From positions 125,496-189,495 of the forward strand of contig NZ_MSYM01000013.1 in NCBI RefSeq assembly GCF_001938565.1: a stretch of 64,000 bases of DNA, written 5' to 3'. Numbering within the stretch: position 1 is the stretch's first letter; every line of letters begins with the position of its first letter. Made by a program: the position numbers and the translations under genes. The notes beneath the pieces are model-generated. The model did not search any database, was not told the DNA's origin, and saw nothing but the letters and a program-made list of their open reading frames with translations. The stretch comes from Rhodoferax antarcticus ANT.BR. GTDB taxonomy: Bacteria > Pseudomonadota > Gammaproteobacteria > Burkholderiales > Burkholderiaceae_C. This document shows, one piece after another, positions 1-8,545 of this stretch.

Positions 1-2488
1 CAGCACTCAGTGGCAGGGTTGCCTGAGCGTCATCAGTGGCCTCTGCTTCAGTGGCTGGCCTATCGGTACGCTCGCCGCGCGGTTTGCGATCGCGGGGATA
101 CCGGTCACGCGAACGCTTTTCACGTGGGGCCGATTCGTCACGCTCAGCATGCTCATCCGCTGGCACATTCGACGGAACGTCCAGCGGTGCGGGCTGGGTA
201 ATGGCAGTGCTGGGATCTAGCGCCGGTTCGAGCTTGTCTTGTGGGCGGCCTTGCGCGTCACTGCGCGGACCGCGAGGCGGGCGGCGCTCGCCGCGTGGGG
301 CACGGCCGCCGCGATCCGGGCGTGGCTCGTTGCGATTGGCCTCAATCCCGTTGGTGTTGACCTGCAGGTCGCCCTCCGACCGCACTGCCTCGTGCGCGAC
401 AGCGTTGGCTTGGTTGTCGGCGCGCTCGCGTGGGCCGCGGTCAGTGCGTTCGCTCCGATCTGTGCGTTCACCACGCTCCGGGCGGGTGCCACGGTCACCG
501 CGGTTTGTGCGGGAATCTTGTCGACCGTCAGCACGTCCTTCGGGGCGGCCATCCGTGCGGCCATTGCGAGCGTCAGTGCGTGGGGCTCGGCTGCCTTCGG
601 GGCGGTCGCCGCGTGGCTCATTGCGGCGGCTGCCGTCGCGGCCTTGTGTAGAACGGCCACCCGGCTGGGCAGCGCGTGGCTCGGGGGGTGCTGTGACGGG
701 CGGTGTCGGCGCTTTGGTCATCGGTGCAGCGACCGGCGCTGGGGCAAACAGGTTTTTTAGCCAGCCAAAAAAGCCTTGTTCAATCACCGCTGGCGCGGCG
801 ACTGGGGCCCTAGGCGGCTGCGGCACTGGGGCGGGCTGCGGCGCGTAGGCCACTGGAGCTGGCTTGGGAGGCGCGATCGGTGCCGGAGCGTCTGGGAGCA
901 CGCCTTTGAGCACGGGGGTCTGCCGGTTGGTGGGCTCCTGGGCACGGCGCGTGACGGCGGTGACGTCTTCCACCTCTTCAGCCATGGTGTAGCTGGCGGT
1001 GATGCCGTCCAAGCGCGGGTCGTCGTGTTTCAGGCGCTCCAACTTGTAATTGGGCGTTTCCATCGACTTGTTGGGCACCATCAGCACATTGATGCGCTGC
1101 TTGAGCTCGATCTTGGCGATTTCAGTGCGCTTCTCGTTGAGCAGGAACGACGCCACTTCGACTGGCACCTGACAAAACACCGAGGCGGTGTTGTCCTTCA
1201 AAGACTCTTCCTGGATTACGCGCAGAATTTGCAGCGCGCTGGATTCGGTGTCACGGATGTGGCCCGAACCACCGCAGCGCGGGCAGGGAATAGACGCGCC
1301 TTCGCTCAATGCCGGACGCAGGCGCTGACGACTCATCTCCATCAGGCCAAACTTGCTGATGGAGGCAAACTGCACGCGGGCGCGGTCTTGGCGCAGCGCG
1401 TCGCGCAGGCGGTTTTCCACCTCGCGGCGGTTCTTGCTTTCCTCCATGTCGATGAAGTCGATCACGATCAAGCCGCCCAAGTCGCGCAGTCGCGCCTGGC
1501 GTGCCACTTCGTCAGCGGCTTCCAGGTTGGTGCGGGTGGCGGTTTCTTCGATGTCGCCGCCCTTGATGGCGCGTGCTGAGTTCACGTCAACCGACACCAG
1601 CGCTTCAGTGTGGTCGATCACGATCGCGCCACCGGACGGCAGCGTCACGGTGCGGGCGTAAGCGGTTTCGATCTGGTGCTCGATCTGGAAGCGGCTGAAC
1701 AGCGGCGCGTCGTCACGGTAGCGCTTGACGCGGGCAGCGTGCTCTGGCATCACATGCGCCATGAACTGCTGCGCCTGATCAAACACGTCGTCGGTGTCGA
1801 TAAGGATGTCGCCAATGTCGTTGTTGAAGTAGTCGCGGATGGCGCGGATCACCAGGCTGGACTCCTGATAGATCAGGAAGGCTCCCTTGCCACCCTTGGC
1901 GGCGCCGTCAATGGCGGTCCAGAGTTTCAGCAGGTAGTTCAAGTCCCACTGCAACTCGGGCGCGCTGCGACCAATGCCCGCGGTGCGCGCAATGATGCTC
2001 ATGCCGTTGGGGTATTCCAACTGGTCCATGTTCTCTTTGAGCTCGGCCCGGTCTTCACCCTCAATGCGACGACTAACGCCACCGCCGCGCGGGTTGTTGG
2101 GCATCAGCACCACATAGCGGCCAGCCAGTGACACAAAGGTGGTGAGCGCTGCACCCTTGTTGCCGCGCTCTTCTTTCTCAACCTGGATGACCAGTTCTTG
2201 GCCTTCACGAATCACGTCTTGGATGCGGGCCTGACTAACGGACACGCCTGCCTGAAAGTAGGTTTTGGAGATTTCCTTGAACGGTAAAAAACCGTGGCGC
2301 TCTTCGCCATAGTCAACGAAACAAGCTTCCAAAGAGGGCTCGACACGGGTCACGACGGCCTTGTAGATGTTGCCCTTGCGCTGTTCGCGCCCTTCGATTT
2401 CGATTTCGTAGTCGAGCAGTTTTTGCCCGTCCACCACCGCCAGGCGGCGTTCTTCGGCTTGGGTGGCGTTGATCAGCATCCGTTTCAT
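1..2488 (-). CDS. rne: Ribonuclease E, 3'-truncated by the window edge
   Basis: This is the main endoribonuclease for mRNA decay and rRNA/tRNA processing, and the degradosome scaffold. The reverse strand opens with MKRMLINATQAEERR, preceded by AAGGAA about eight bases upstream. An S1 RNA-binding domain (about residues 35-120) comes first. The catalytic RNase E/G domain follows, with conserved acidic segments VSVDVNSA and VIDFIDME. The Zn-link motif CPRCGG is near residue 400. After about residue 500 the protein becomes Pro-, Arg- and Asp-rich, with many RxD/GER repeats, as expected for the disordered RNA- and partner-binding tail. The C terminus lies outside the window. Several long open frames on the plus strand here are only GC-rich shadows of this gene. 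It is divergent from rluC. Confidence 0.95.
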   Translation of the reverse strand, partial: MKRMLINATQAEERRLAVVDGQKLLDYEIEIEGREQRKGNIYKAVVTRVEPSLEACFVDYGEERHGFLPFKEISKTYFQAGVSVSQARIQDVIREGQELVIQVEKEERGNKGAALTTFVSLAGRYVVLMPNNPRGGGVSRRIEGEDRAELKENMDQLEYPNGMSIIARTAGIGRSAPELQWDLNYLLKLWTAIDGAAKGGKGAFLIYQESSLVIRAIRDYFNNDIGDILIDTDDVFDQAQQFMAHVMPEHAARVKRYRDDAPLFSRFQIEHQIETAYARTVTLPSGGAIVIDHTEALVSVDVNSARAIKGGDIEETATRTNLEAADEVARQARLRDLGGLIVIDFIDMEESKNRREVENRLRDALRQDRARVQFASISKFGLMEMSRQRLRPALSEGASIPCPRCGGSGHIRDTESSALQILRVIQEESLKDNTASVFCQVPVEVASFLLNEKRTEIAKIELKQRINVLMVPNKSMETPNYKLERLKHDDPRLDGITASYTMAEEVEDVTAVTRRAQEPTNRQTPVLKGVLPDAPAPIAPPKPAPVAYAPQPAPVPQPPRAPVAAPAVIEQGFFGWLKNLFAPAPVAAPMTKAPTPPVTAPPEPRAAQPGGRSTQGRDGSRRNEPRGDRPEGSRAPRTDARNGRTDGRPEGRADGRQDSRTNRGDRGTRPERGERTDRSERTDRGPRERADNQANAVAHEAVRSEGDLQVNTNGIEANRNEPRPDRGGRAPRGERRPPRGPRSDAQGRPQDKLEPALDPSTAITQPAPLDVPSNVPADEHAERDESAPREKRSRDRYPRDRKPRGERTDRPATEAEATDDAQATLPLSA

Positions 2489-3013
2489 GGGGAGCGTTCC
2501 TTCAATTCAAATATCACAAACAAGCTCATGACGAGCTACTGATACCTAAACTGACGCTTTGAAATACGCAGGAAACTGCCGTTTAACGCCAACTCACACA
2601 GTGAATTGGCACGGTGGCGCGTGGAGGGGAGTCACTGGGTCTGTGGTGGATACTGCTGCTACTGATCTAGTAGCTATTTGCGCCGGTTTGACGGGCACTA
2701 GTGCCTGACGCGCGCCAACAAACAGCACGCATACGCGCTGCAGGCAAAGACACATCAGGGACATCAACACAAACATATCACTTCATTCCGCTCACAGTCC
2801 AGGACTGCAAGTTTTGGTTATTCCGTATCTTGATTTCAAGGCGTCGTTCAAACCCTTCATCTGCGCCGCCACGGGTGACAAGAGGTCAACCGTTTGCAGA
2901 TCAGGTGTCAGGCGGTACCGACTTTTCTGGCGTGGCAGCTGGTGCGTGAACTAAACTTCACCCAACCAACGAATTAACTTTCTGTAAAATCAACCACTTA
3001 CAGCACATCGCCA
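2489..3013. other. rne-rluC divergent intergenic region
   Basis: This 525-base gap lies between divergent rne and rluC and holds no convincing gene. The half next to rne would be the rne 5' leader, which in other bacteria carries RNase E autoregulatory hairpins. A short hairpin with arms AGCTC/GAGCT is visible at 2523-2537. A degenerate copy of the genome's palindromic repeat lies at 2659-2705. TAAAAT at 2985-2990 could be the -10 of rluC, but no good -35 sits at the right distance. Confidence 0.5.
2659..2705 (+). repeat. Palindromic repeat copy 1 (degenerate)
   Basis: This copy aligns with the repeat at 46201-46248 at roughly two thirds of positions. It keeps the blocks TAGCTATTTGCGC and ACGGGCACTAGTGCC. 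It is intergenic, upstream of rne. It is the weakest of the copies listed. Confidence 0.5.
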
Positions 3014-4060
3014 GTGAAAGTCATTATAGGGGGCAAACCTGCTCCACCCGCCCCCAAGGTCGAAACCCTTTCTATTGACGAGGACAGTGCTGGCCAGCGT
3101 GTCGACAATTTTTTGATGCGGCACCTCAAGGGCGTGCCCAAGACCCATGTGTACCGGCTGATTCGCAGCGGTGAGGTGCGGGTCAACAAGGGTCGGGTGG
3201 GTGTTGATACCCGTTTGCAAACCGGCGATATGGTGCGCGTGCCGCCGGTGCGTATTTCTGAGCGGGTCGCGGAAAAAGAGCAGGCCATGGCCGAGCAGGT
3301 GGCGCGTGGCGCACCCGCCCGCGACTTTCCAGTGCTGCTGGAAGACGACTATTTCATCGCCATCAACAAGCCAGCCGGGGTGGCGGTGCATGGCGGCTCC
3401 GGAGTAAGTTTTGGCGTCATCGAGCAATTGCGCATGGCACGTCCCCAGGCCAAATTTTTGGAACTGGTGCACCGGCTGGACCGCGAAACCAGCGGTATTT
3501 TGCTGGTGGCCAAAAAACGCAGTGCGCTGAAAAATCTGCAAGACCAGTTTCGCGAGCGGCAAACCGGCAAGACCTATCTGGCGATGGTGCGCGGTCACTG
3601 GCCAGCCAAGCTCAAGGTGCTGGACAAGCCGTTGCACAAATATTTACTGGACGGCAACGGTGCCCAGGCGGGCGAACGCCGCGTCAAAGTGGTCGCGCGA
3701 GATGACCCGAACGGCATGCCCTCGGTCACCCTGGTCAAGGTACTGGCCGCATCCAAAGATTATTCGCTGCTGGAAGTCACCATCAAAACCGGGCGCACGC
3801 ACCAAATCAGGGTGCATCTGGCCAGCGAGGGTTACCCGATTCTGGGGGATGACAAATATGGTGATTTTGAATTGAACAAGTCATTGGCCCATGCCAGCGC
3901 AGCGCCAGGCCTGAAGCGCATGTTTCTGCATGCTTGGCGGCTGCAACTCAATCACCCTGCCAGTGGCGAGCGCCTTGAATTGCTGGCAGACTTACCCCCC
4001 GAGTTGGCCCAGTTTGCCAGCACCGCTTTGCCCCCACCTCAACCCCCTGAGATGCCATGA
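3014..4060 (+). CDS. rluC: 23S rRNA pseudouridine synthase RluC
   Basis: RluC-type enzymes convert uridines 955, 2504 and 2580 of 23S rRNA to pseudouridine. The 348-residue product has an N-terminal S4 RNA-binding domain (about residues 20-85, GQRVDNFLMRHLKGVPK) and then the RsuA/RluA catalytic domain. The catalytic motif HRLDRETSG contains the essential Asp, and GRTHQIRVH is conserved further on. The start is GTG at 3014. Divergent placement next to rne is the usual proteobacterial arrangement. The stop overlaps the start of the next gene by four bases (ATGA), so the two are probably translationally coupled. Confidence 0.93.
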   Translation: MKVIIGGKPAPPAPKVETLSIDEDSAGQRVDNFLMRHLKGVPKTHVYRLIRSGEVRVNKGRVGVDTRLQTGDMVRVPPVRISERVAEKEQAMAEQVARGAPARDFPVLLEDDYFIAINKPAGVAVHGGSGVSFGVIEQLRMARPQAKFLELVHRLDRETSGILLVAKKRSALKNLQDQFRERQTGKTYLAMVRGHWPAKLKVLDKPLHKYLLDGNGAQAGERRVKVVARDDPNGMPSVTLVKVLAASKDYSLLEVTIKTGRTHQIRVHLASEGYPILGDDKYGDFELNKSLAHASAAPGLKRMFLHAWRLQLNHPASGERLELLADLPPELAQFASTALPPPQPPEMP

Positions 4061-4716
4061 CCCCACGCCGTTTTGATTTGATCGCCTTTGACTGGGATGG
4101 CACCCTGTTTGATTCCACGGCCATCATCGCCCGCTGCATTCAGGCTGCGGTGCGCGACGTGGGCGGCAAGGAGCCGACCTTGGAAGCTGCCTCGTATGTG
4201 ATTGGCATGGGCCTGATGCAGGCGCTGGCGCATGCCGCGCCTGATGTGCCGCAAGCCTTGTACCCGCGTCTGGGTGACCGCTACCGCCACCACTACTTTG
4301 CCATTCAGCACGAAATCAACCTGTTTGAAGGCGTGTTGCCGCTGCTGGCTGATTTAAAAGGGCGGGGGCATCTGCTGACCGTGGCCACCGGTAAAAGCCG
4401 CCGGGGGCTGGACGAGGCGCTGGCGACCTCAGCGCTGGCGGGGGTGTTTGACGCCTCGCGCACGGCCGACCAGACTGCTGGCAAGCCCGACCCGCTGATG
4501 CTGCGTGAGTTGATGGCCGAGTTTGATGTGCCGGCAGAGCGCAGCCTGATGGTCGGCGACACCACCCACGACCTGCAGATGGCTTTGAGCGCCGGTTGCG
4601 CCAGCGTGGCGGTGAGTTATGGCGCGCACGACCACCAGGCGTTTGAGGCGCTGTCGCCCCTGTACATTGCGCACAGCGTGCGCCAACTGCATGATTGGTT
4701 GCTGGAGCAGGGCTAG
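4057..4716 (+). CDS. HAD-superfamily phosphatase, Gph-like
   Basis: This 219-residue haloacid dehalogenase hydrolase resembles phosphoglycolate phosphatase (Gph/PGP family). Motif I is FDWDGTLFDS, with the nucleophile Asp and the general acid Asp. Motif II is the Thr in TVATGKS. The Lys of motif III is in AGKPDP, and motif IV is MVGDTTHD. A helical cap domain lies between motifs I and II. The gene overlaps rluC by four bases. Its substrate cannot be told from sequence; repair of 2-phosphoglycolate is the family's usual role. Confidence 0.85.
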   Translation: MTPRRFDLIAFDWDGTLFDSTAIIARCIQAAVRDVGGKEPTLEAASYVIGMGLMQALAHAAPDVPQALYPRLGDRYRHHYFAIQHEINLFEGVLPLLADLKGRGHLLTVATGKSRRGLDEALATSALAGVFDASRTADQTAGKPDPLMLRELMAEFDVPAERSLMVGDTTHDLQMALSAGCASVAVSYGAHDHQAFEALSPLYIAHSVRQLHDWLLEQG

Positions 4717-4779
4717 CTGCTCCTCACAAACGCCCGGTATTTTTGCCTGTTGCTCCTGATAAAGCCTGCCAATAACGCG

Positions 4780-5090
4780 TTGCCTCAAGCCCTGTTGTTG
4801 TGCGATGCCACCGTCTTGCAGAACGGTGGCGCTGCGCTGGCAAGGTTTACGCCTATCTGAACCGCTGCACGCACGTGGCGATGGAAATGGACTTCCAACC
4901 CAACTAATTTTTTGACCTCACCGGCCACTGGCTGATGTGCGCCACCCACGGCGCACATTACGCACCCGAGACTGGCCAGTGCCGCATGGGGCCATGTCAA
5001 GGTGGCTTGGTCAAGATTGAGGTCAGCGAGACCGATGGCCAAGTGCACTGGCATACTTCCGACAAACTTCAACCCGTCCAGACCGTATGA
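4780..5090 (+). pseudogene. Rieske [2Fe-2S] ferredoxin-like gene, decayed
   Basis: Two pieces of a Rieske-type protein survive in different frames. The first (4780-about 4835) reads like the family's N terminus (LLLCDATVLQNGGAA). The second, from 4839 in another frame, reads GKVYAYLNRCTHVAMEM and keeps both iron-sulfur ligand motifs, C-x-H (CTH) and C-x2-H (CATH). Between them coding DNA seems lost and the frame has shifted. A TAA codon also interrupts the second piece after QPN, where CAA (Gln) would restore the frame. The last codons still run into sppA with an ATGA overlap, so the ancestral rluC-phosphatase-Rieske-sppA gene order is visible. Confidence 0.75.
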
Positions 5091-6142
5091 CTGACCCAAA
5101 AGACGCGGCATCCCGCGACCCGACCATGCCACCAGAAAATATGCCAAATAAGCCTCAAACCCCCGTAAACCAAGCGCCAGCAGCTACTGAAAGCATATCA
5201 AACCAGACACCTGGTGGTGCGGGTTGGGAGCGCGCCACTCTGGAAAAGCTGGCCTTTGCAGCCCTGAATGAGCAACGCTCGGCGCGGCGCTGGCGCATCT
5301 TTGTGCGCCTGGCTTGGCTGGTGTTTCTGGCGGGGTTGGTCTGGATTGTTTTTCAGGAAAGCAACATCAACAAGAATGTCACCACACCGCACACCGCCGT
5401 GATTGAGATCAAGGGTGAAATTGGTTCGGGCGCCGAAGCCAGTGCCGAGCTGATTTTGTCGAGCGTACGCACGGCATTTGAAGATGCTGGTGCCCAGGCG
5501 GTGGTATTGCTGATCAATTCTCCCGGCGGCAGTCCGGTGCAGGCGGGCATCATTAATGACGAGATCCTTCGACTCAAAGCGCTGCACAACAAGCCGGTGT
5601 ATGCGGTGGTGGAGGAGTCTTGTGCTTCAGCCGCTTATTACATTGCCGTCGCGGCGGACAAGATTTATGTCGACAAAGCCAGCATTGTGGGCAGCATCGG
5701 CGTGTTGATGGACGGATTTGGCTTTACCGGCCTGATGGAAAAGCTGGGCGTGGAGCGCAGGTTGATGACCGCTGGCGTTAACAAGGGTTTTCTGGACCCC
5801 TTCAGCCCGCAGACCGAGACCCAGCGCCAATACGCCCAGTCCTTGCTGGACCAGATCCACCAGCAATTCATCGATGTGGTGAAAGAGGGCCGTGGTAACC
5901 GCCTAAAAGAAACACCAGAAACCTTTAGCGGGCTGTTCTGGAGCGGCCAGCAAGCGGTTGAAATGGGGCTGGCAGACGAACTGGGCAGTGTTGACTATGT
6001 GGCGCGCGAGGTGGTGAAAGCCGAGGAAATCATCGACTACACCCGCCGCGACAACGTGGCTGAGCGCTTGGCCAAGCGTTTTGGTGCGGCTATGGGCGAG
6101 GCTGCGGTGCAAGGCGCGAAGTCGTCAGCAGCGTTGCGCTGA
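5087..6142 (+). CDS. sppA: S49-family signal peptide peptidase (SppA-like)
   Basis: This is a membrane-anchored serine protease of the S49 family that degrades cleaved signal peptides. The 351-residue protein has a hydrophilic N terminus, one transmembrane segment (about residues 66-86) and a periplasmic S49 domain. ALHNKPVYAVVEESCASAAYY carries the likely catalytic Ser, and ASIVGSIGV is the conserved block after it. The length fits short-form SppA (SppA-36K type), not the 67-kDa E. coli enzyme. ATG at 5087 overlaps the stop of the decayed Rieske gene, so translation may once have been coupled to it. The N-terminal coding stretch near 5168-5190 resembles one arm of the genome's palindromic repeat. 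Confidence 0.88.
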   Translation: MTDPKDAASRDPTMPPENMPNKPQTPVNQAPAATESISNQTPGGAGWERATLEKLAFAALNEQRSARRWRIFVRLAWLVFLAGLVWIVFQESNINKNVTTPHTAVIEIKGEIGSGAEASAELILSSVRTAFEDAGAQAVVLLINSPGGSPVQAGIINDEILRLKALHNKPVYAVVEESCASAAYYIAVAADKIYVDKASIVGSIGVLMDGFGFTGLMEKLGVERRLMTAGVNKGFLDPFSPQTETQRQYAQSLLDQIHQQFIDVVKEGRGNRLKETPETFSGLFWSGQQAVEMGLADELGSVDYVAREVVKAEEIIDYTRRDNVAERLAKRFGAAMGEAAVQGAKSSAALR

Positions 6143-6156
6143 TTCCAAAAAGCTTA

Positions 6157-6933
6157 TCAGTGCCCCATGGCAAACACCGCGGGCGTGGCATTGTTTAGCG
6201 GGCAGGCTTTCTTCTTCCAGTTTTTCACGCTGTCACTCACCAGTTGAGCGCGATCCAAAGTGAGCCCCGACCCAATCGCCAGGCGGGTATTGTGCTGCAG
6301 GTGTTGTAGCAAAGCCTGCAGCATGGCGAGATTGCGGTAAGGGGTTTCAATGAACAACTGGGTCTGCCCAGTGCGCAACGCCAGAGTTTCCAATTCACGT
6401 ATGCGCCCGCCACGCGCGATTGGGTCTTGCGGCAGGTAACCGACAAAAGCAAAGTTCTGACCATTGAGCCCGCTGGCCGCAAGGGTCAGCAGCAGCGATA
6501 CCGGCCCGACCAGTGGCACCACCGTGATGCCCAGATCATGCGCCGCACGCACCACCGATGACCCCGGGTCAGCGATGGCAGGCATGCCGGCCTCGCTGAT
6601 CAGGCCCAGATGGTGCCCGTTCAGTGCCGGTTGCAGCAGGTGACGGGCGTCAAAGTTGCCCGAGTGGTCGCCTTTTTTGTGCACTTCACGTGGCAGCTCC
6701 ACCAGTTGCATCTCCTGAATGCTGCAGCACAGTGGCGTGACTTCATGAATACGTTTGAGGTAAGCGCGGGCGGATTTGGCGTTTTCACAAACCCAGTGGC
6801 AAAGCCCGGCGGCCGCTTGCAAGGTGCCCAGCGGCAGGGTGAGTTGCAGGTCTGGCGTCTCGTCGCAGCCAAAGTCCAGCGGGGCAGGCACCAGATACAA
6901 GCTGCCTTTTTGAGGTGTTGTCGGGTCGCTCAT
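6157..6933 (-). CDS. SAM-dependent methyltransferase, tetrapyrrole-methylase fold (RsmI paralogue)
   Basis: This 258-residue protein belongs to the SAM-dependent tetrapyrrole methylase superfamily. GLISEAGMPAIADPGS and VVPLVGPVSLLLTLAASG match the conserved core of RsmI, the 16S rRNA 2'-O-methyltransferase. It lacks the C-terminal part of true RsmI and is probably the short paralogue that commonly sits beside maf. Its substrate is unknown. ATG at 6933 overlaps the end of the maf gene by four bases, so the two form a small leftward operon. Confidence 0.8.
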   Translation of the reverse strand: MSDPTTPQKGSLYLVPAPLDFGCDETPDLQLTLPLGTLQAAAGLCHWVCENAKSARAYLKRIHEVTPLCCSIQEMQLVELPREVHKKGDHSGNFDARHLLQPALNGHHLGLISEAGMPAIADPGSSVVRAAHDLGITVVPLVGPVSLLLTLAASGLNGQNFAFVGYLPQDPIARGGRIRELETLALRTGQTQLFIETPYRNLAMLQALLQHLQHNTRLAIGSGLTLDRAQLVSDSVKNWKKKACPLNNATPAVFAMGH

Positions 6934-7529
6934 GTTGCCAGCACCCCGATGCCCGCTGCCTCGATCATCCGGCAGGTGCGAATCAGCGGCAGGCCGATCA
7001 GCGCGGTTGGGTCGTCGTTGTCGATGCGTTCCAAAAGGGCAATGCCCAGACCCTCGCTTTTGGCGCTACCAGCGCAGTCGTACGGCTGCTCGGCCAGCAA
7101 GTAGGCTTCAATTTGCGCGTCACTCAAGGCGCGAAAAGTCACTTTGACCTGCGCCAGATCGGTTTTCTCAAAACCGGTTTCCTGGCACACCACCGCCACG
7201 GCGGTCTGAAAAATGACAGTTTTGCCGCGCATGGCCTGCAACTGCTGCACTGCGCGCGCATGGTTGCCAGGCTTGCCCAGCGCCTGCCCATCCAAATCAG
7301 CCACTTGGTCGGAGCCGATCACCACAGCGCTCGGGTGCGCCTGAGCCACCGACTGTGCCTTGGCCAGCGCCAGGCGACGGGCCATGTTTTTTGGGGATTC
7401 CCCGGCGAGAGGGGTTTCATCGACCTGCGAGGCAATCACGCTAAAAGGCAGGCGCAAGCGCTCAAGCAGTTGGCAGCGATAGACCGATGTGGAGGCCAGG
7501 ATCAAGGGACGTTGGGGTAAAGATGACAT
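6930..7529 (-). CDS. Maf-family nucleotide pyrophosphatase (YceF-like)
   Basis: Maf proteins hydrolyse non-canonical or modified nucleoside triphosphates; the YceF group prefers m7GTP. The 199-residue product has the Maf signature LILASTSVYRCQLLERL at the N terminus. The conserved VDETPL, VIGSDQVADLDGQALGKPG and YDCAGSAKSEGLG motifs follow. Its position divergent from yceD-rpmF-plsX is the usual one for YceF. Only 25 bases separate it from yceD, so the two promoters must overlap. Confidence 0.9.
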   Translation of the reverse strand: MSSLPQRPLILASTSVYRCQLLERLRLPFSVIASQVDETPLAGESPKNMARRLALAKAQSVAQAHPSAVVIGSDQVADLDGQALGKPGNHARAVQQLQAMRGKTVIFQTAVAVVCQETGFEKTDLAQVKVTFRALSDAQIEAYLLAEQPYDCAGSAKSEGLGIALLERIDNDDPTALIGLPLIRTCRMIEAAGIGVLAT

Positions 7530-7554
7530 GCCGTGATTCTCTTACACTGCTGCC

Positions 7555-8094
7555 ATGATGGAACACAAGCACCCCCCTCTCCTTGACGTCAAACACGCAG
7601 CGCAGGCCAGCCTACACCAGGAAGGTGTTGAGACGCTCTCAAATTACGAGCGATTGATGCAGGAAACTAAAGGGCTAGACGGTGAAAATGCATTTAGCTG
7701 GACGGCGTTGACAGAACTGCGGCCCGATCCTTCCGGGGAGCCAGCACCGTGGCTGCGGCTAACCGTGCTCACCACCGTGCCACAAATTTGCCAGCGTTGC
7801 CTGGAACCGGTGGAGGTGCCAGTGCAGGTCGCCCGCGAGTTCCGTTTTGTTGAGAGCGAAGCGCTGGCCGCGCAGCAAGACGACGAATGTGAAGAAGATT
7901 TGCTGGTGATCAGCCGCGACTTTGATCTGGCTGCACTGATTGAAGACGAGGTGCTGCTGGCCTTGCCGTTGGTGCCGCGCCATGAGGTTTGCCCGGTCAA
8001 AGTCAAGATGGCAGCGGCCGATAAAGACTTTGACGCGCCTGCCGAAAAACCCAACCCGTTTGCCGTGCTGGCGAATCTCAAAAAACCTGGCTGA
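7555..8094 (+). CDS. yceD: YceD/DUF177 family protein (23S rRNA accumulation)
   Basis: This 179-residue DUF177 protein is encoded directly before rpmF, as in most proteobacteria. In E. coli, YceD is needed for normal 23S rRNA accumulation. The Cys-containing block QICQRCLEPVEVPV and the acidic stretch ECEEDLLVI are typical of the family. CPVKV near the C terminus supplies a further conserved Cys. Translation may start at either of two adjacent ATG codons (7555 or 7558). Confidence 0.88.
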   Translation: MMEHKHPPLLDVKHAAQASLHQEGVETLSNYERLMQETKGLDGENAFSWTALTELRPDPSGEPAPWLRLTVLTTVPQICQRCLEPVEVPVQVAREFRFVESEALAAQQDDECEEDLLVISRDFDLAALIEDEVLLALPLVPRHEVCPVKVKMAAADKDFDAPAEKPNPFAVLANLKKPG

Positions 8095-8221
8095 ACAGGG
8101 GCTGGACTGCCCGATTGGCAATCGGCTATACTTTAAGGCTTTCGCGCTTCAGACCCGTGCGTATCTCAATAACCCCAAGTCGCCTGATCGCAGGTGGCTT
8201 TACAGCCTCTAGGAGCGGAAC

Positions 8222-8404
8222 ATGGCCGTCCAACAAAACAAAAAGTCGCCTTCCAAGCGCGGTATGCACCGCTCACACAACGCCTTGGTGGTGCCCGGTA
8301 TCGCCGTGGAATCCACCACCGGTGAAATACATTTGCGTCACCACATCAGCCCGACCGGTTTTTACCGTGGTCGCAAGGTTCTCAACACCAAGTCTGAAGC
8401 CTAA
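8222..8404 (+). CDS. rpmF: 50S ribosomal protein L32
   Basis: This 60-residue basic protein begins [20 protein letters not shown], the typical L32 N terminus. [18 protein letters not shown] completes the fold. It lacks the zinc-binding cysteines found in some L32 variants. The ribosome binding site is TAGGAG, six bases before the ATG. It is followed by a strong hairpin and then plsX, the classic rpmF-plsX-fab order linking ribosome and membrane synthesis. Confidence 0.96.
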   Translation: MAVQQNKKSPSKRGMHRSHNALVVPGIAVESTTGEIHLRHHISPTGFYRGRKVLNTKSEA

Positions 8405-8420
8405 TCCAGCTCAAACACCC

Positions 8421-8460
8421 AAGGCCCGGGGCTACCTTAGCGTGTAGCCTCGGGCCTTTG
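8421..8460 (+). terminator. Hairpin terminator or attenuator between rpmF and plsX
   Basis: A 15-bp stem (8421-8435 with 8444-8458, one G-U pair) encloses an eight-base loop. It is very GC-rich, but the T-run after it is short. It could stop most yceD-rpmF transcripts while letting some read through into plsX. Confidence 0.7.
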
Positions 8461-8545
8461 CCGTTGTGGCTTGAAGTTTTTGGCTTGAAGTGTGTCGTTT
8501 TGTCTTTTGTTGATTTGCCCTCGGGCTCGCTGGTTATAGCTATTC

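Noticed and set aside
36..2131. Long open frames on the plus strand (up to 270 codons) opposite rne
   Set aside because: They are antisense shadows of the GC-rich rne gene, with low-complexity Arg/Ser/Gly content, no ribosome binding sites and no domains.
5168..5190. Further palindromic repeat copy inside sppA
   Set aside because: Only one arm (AGCAGCTACTGAAAGCATAT) resembles the family; the other half is missing, so it may be chance.
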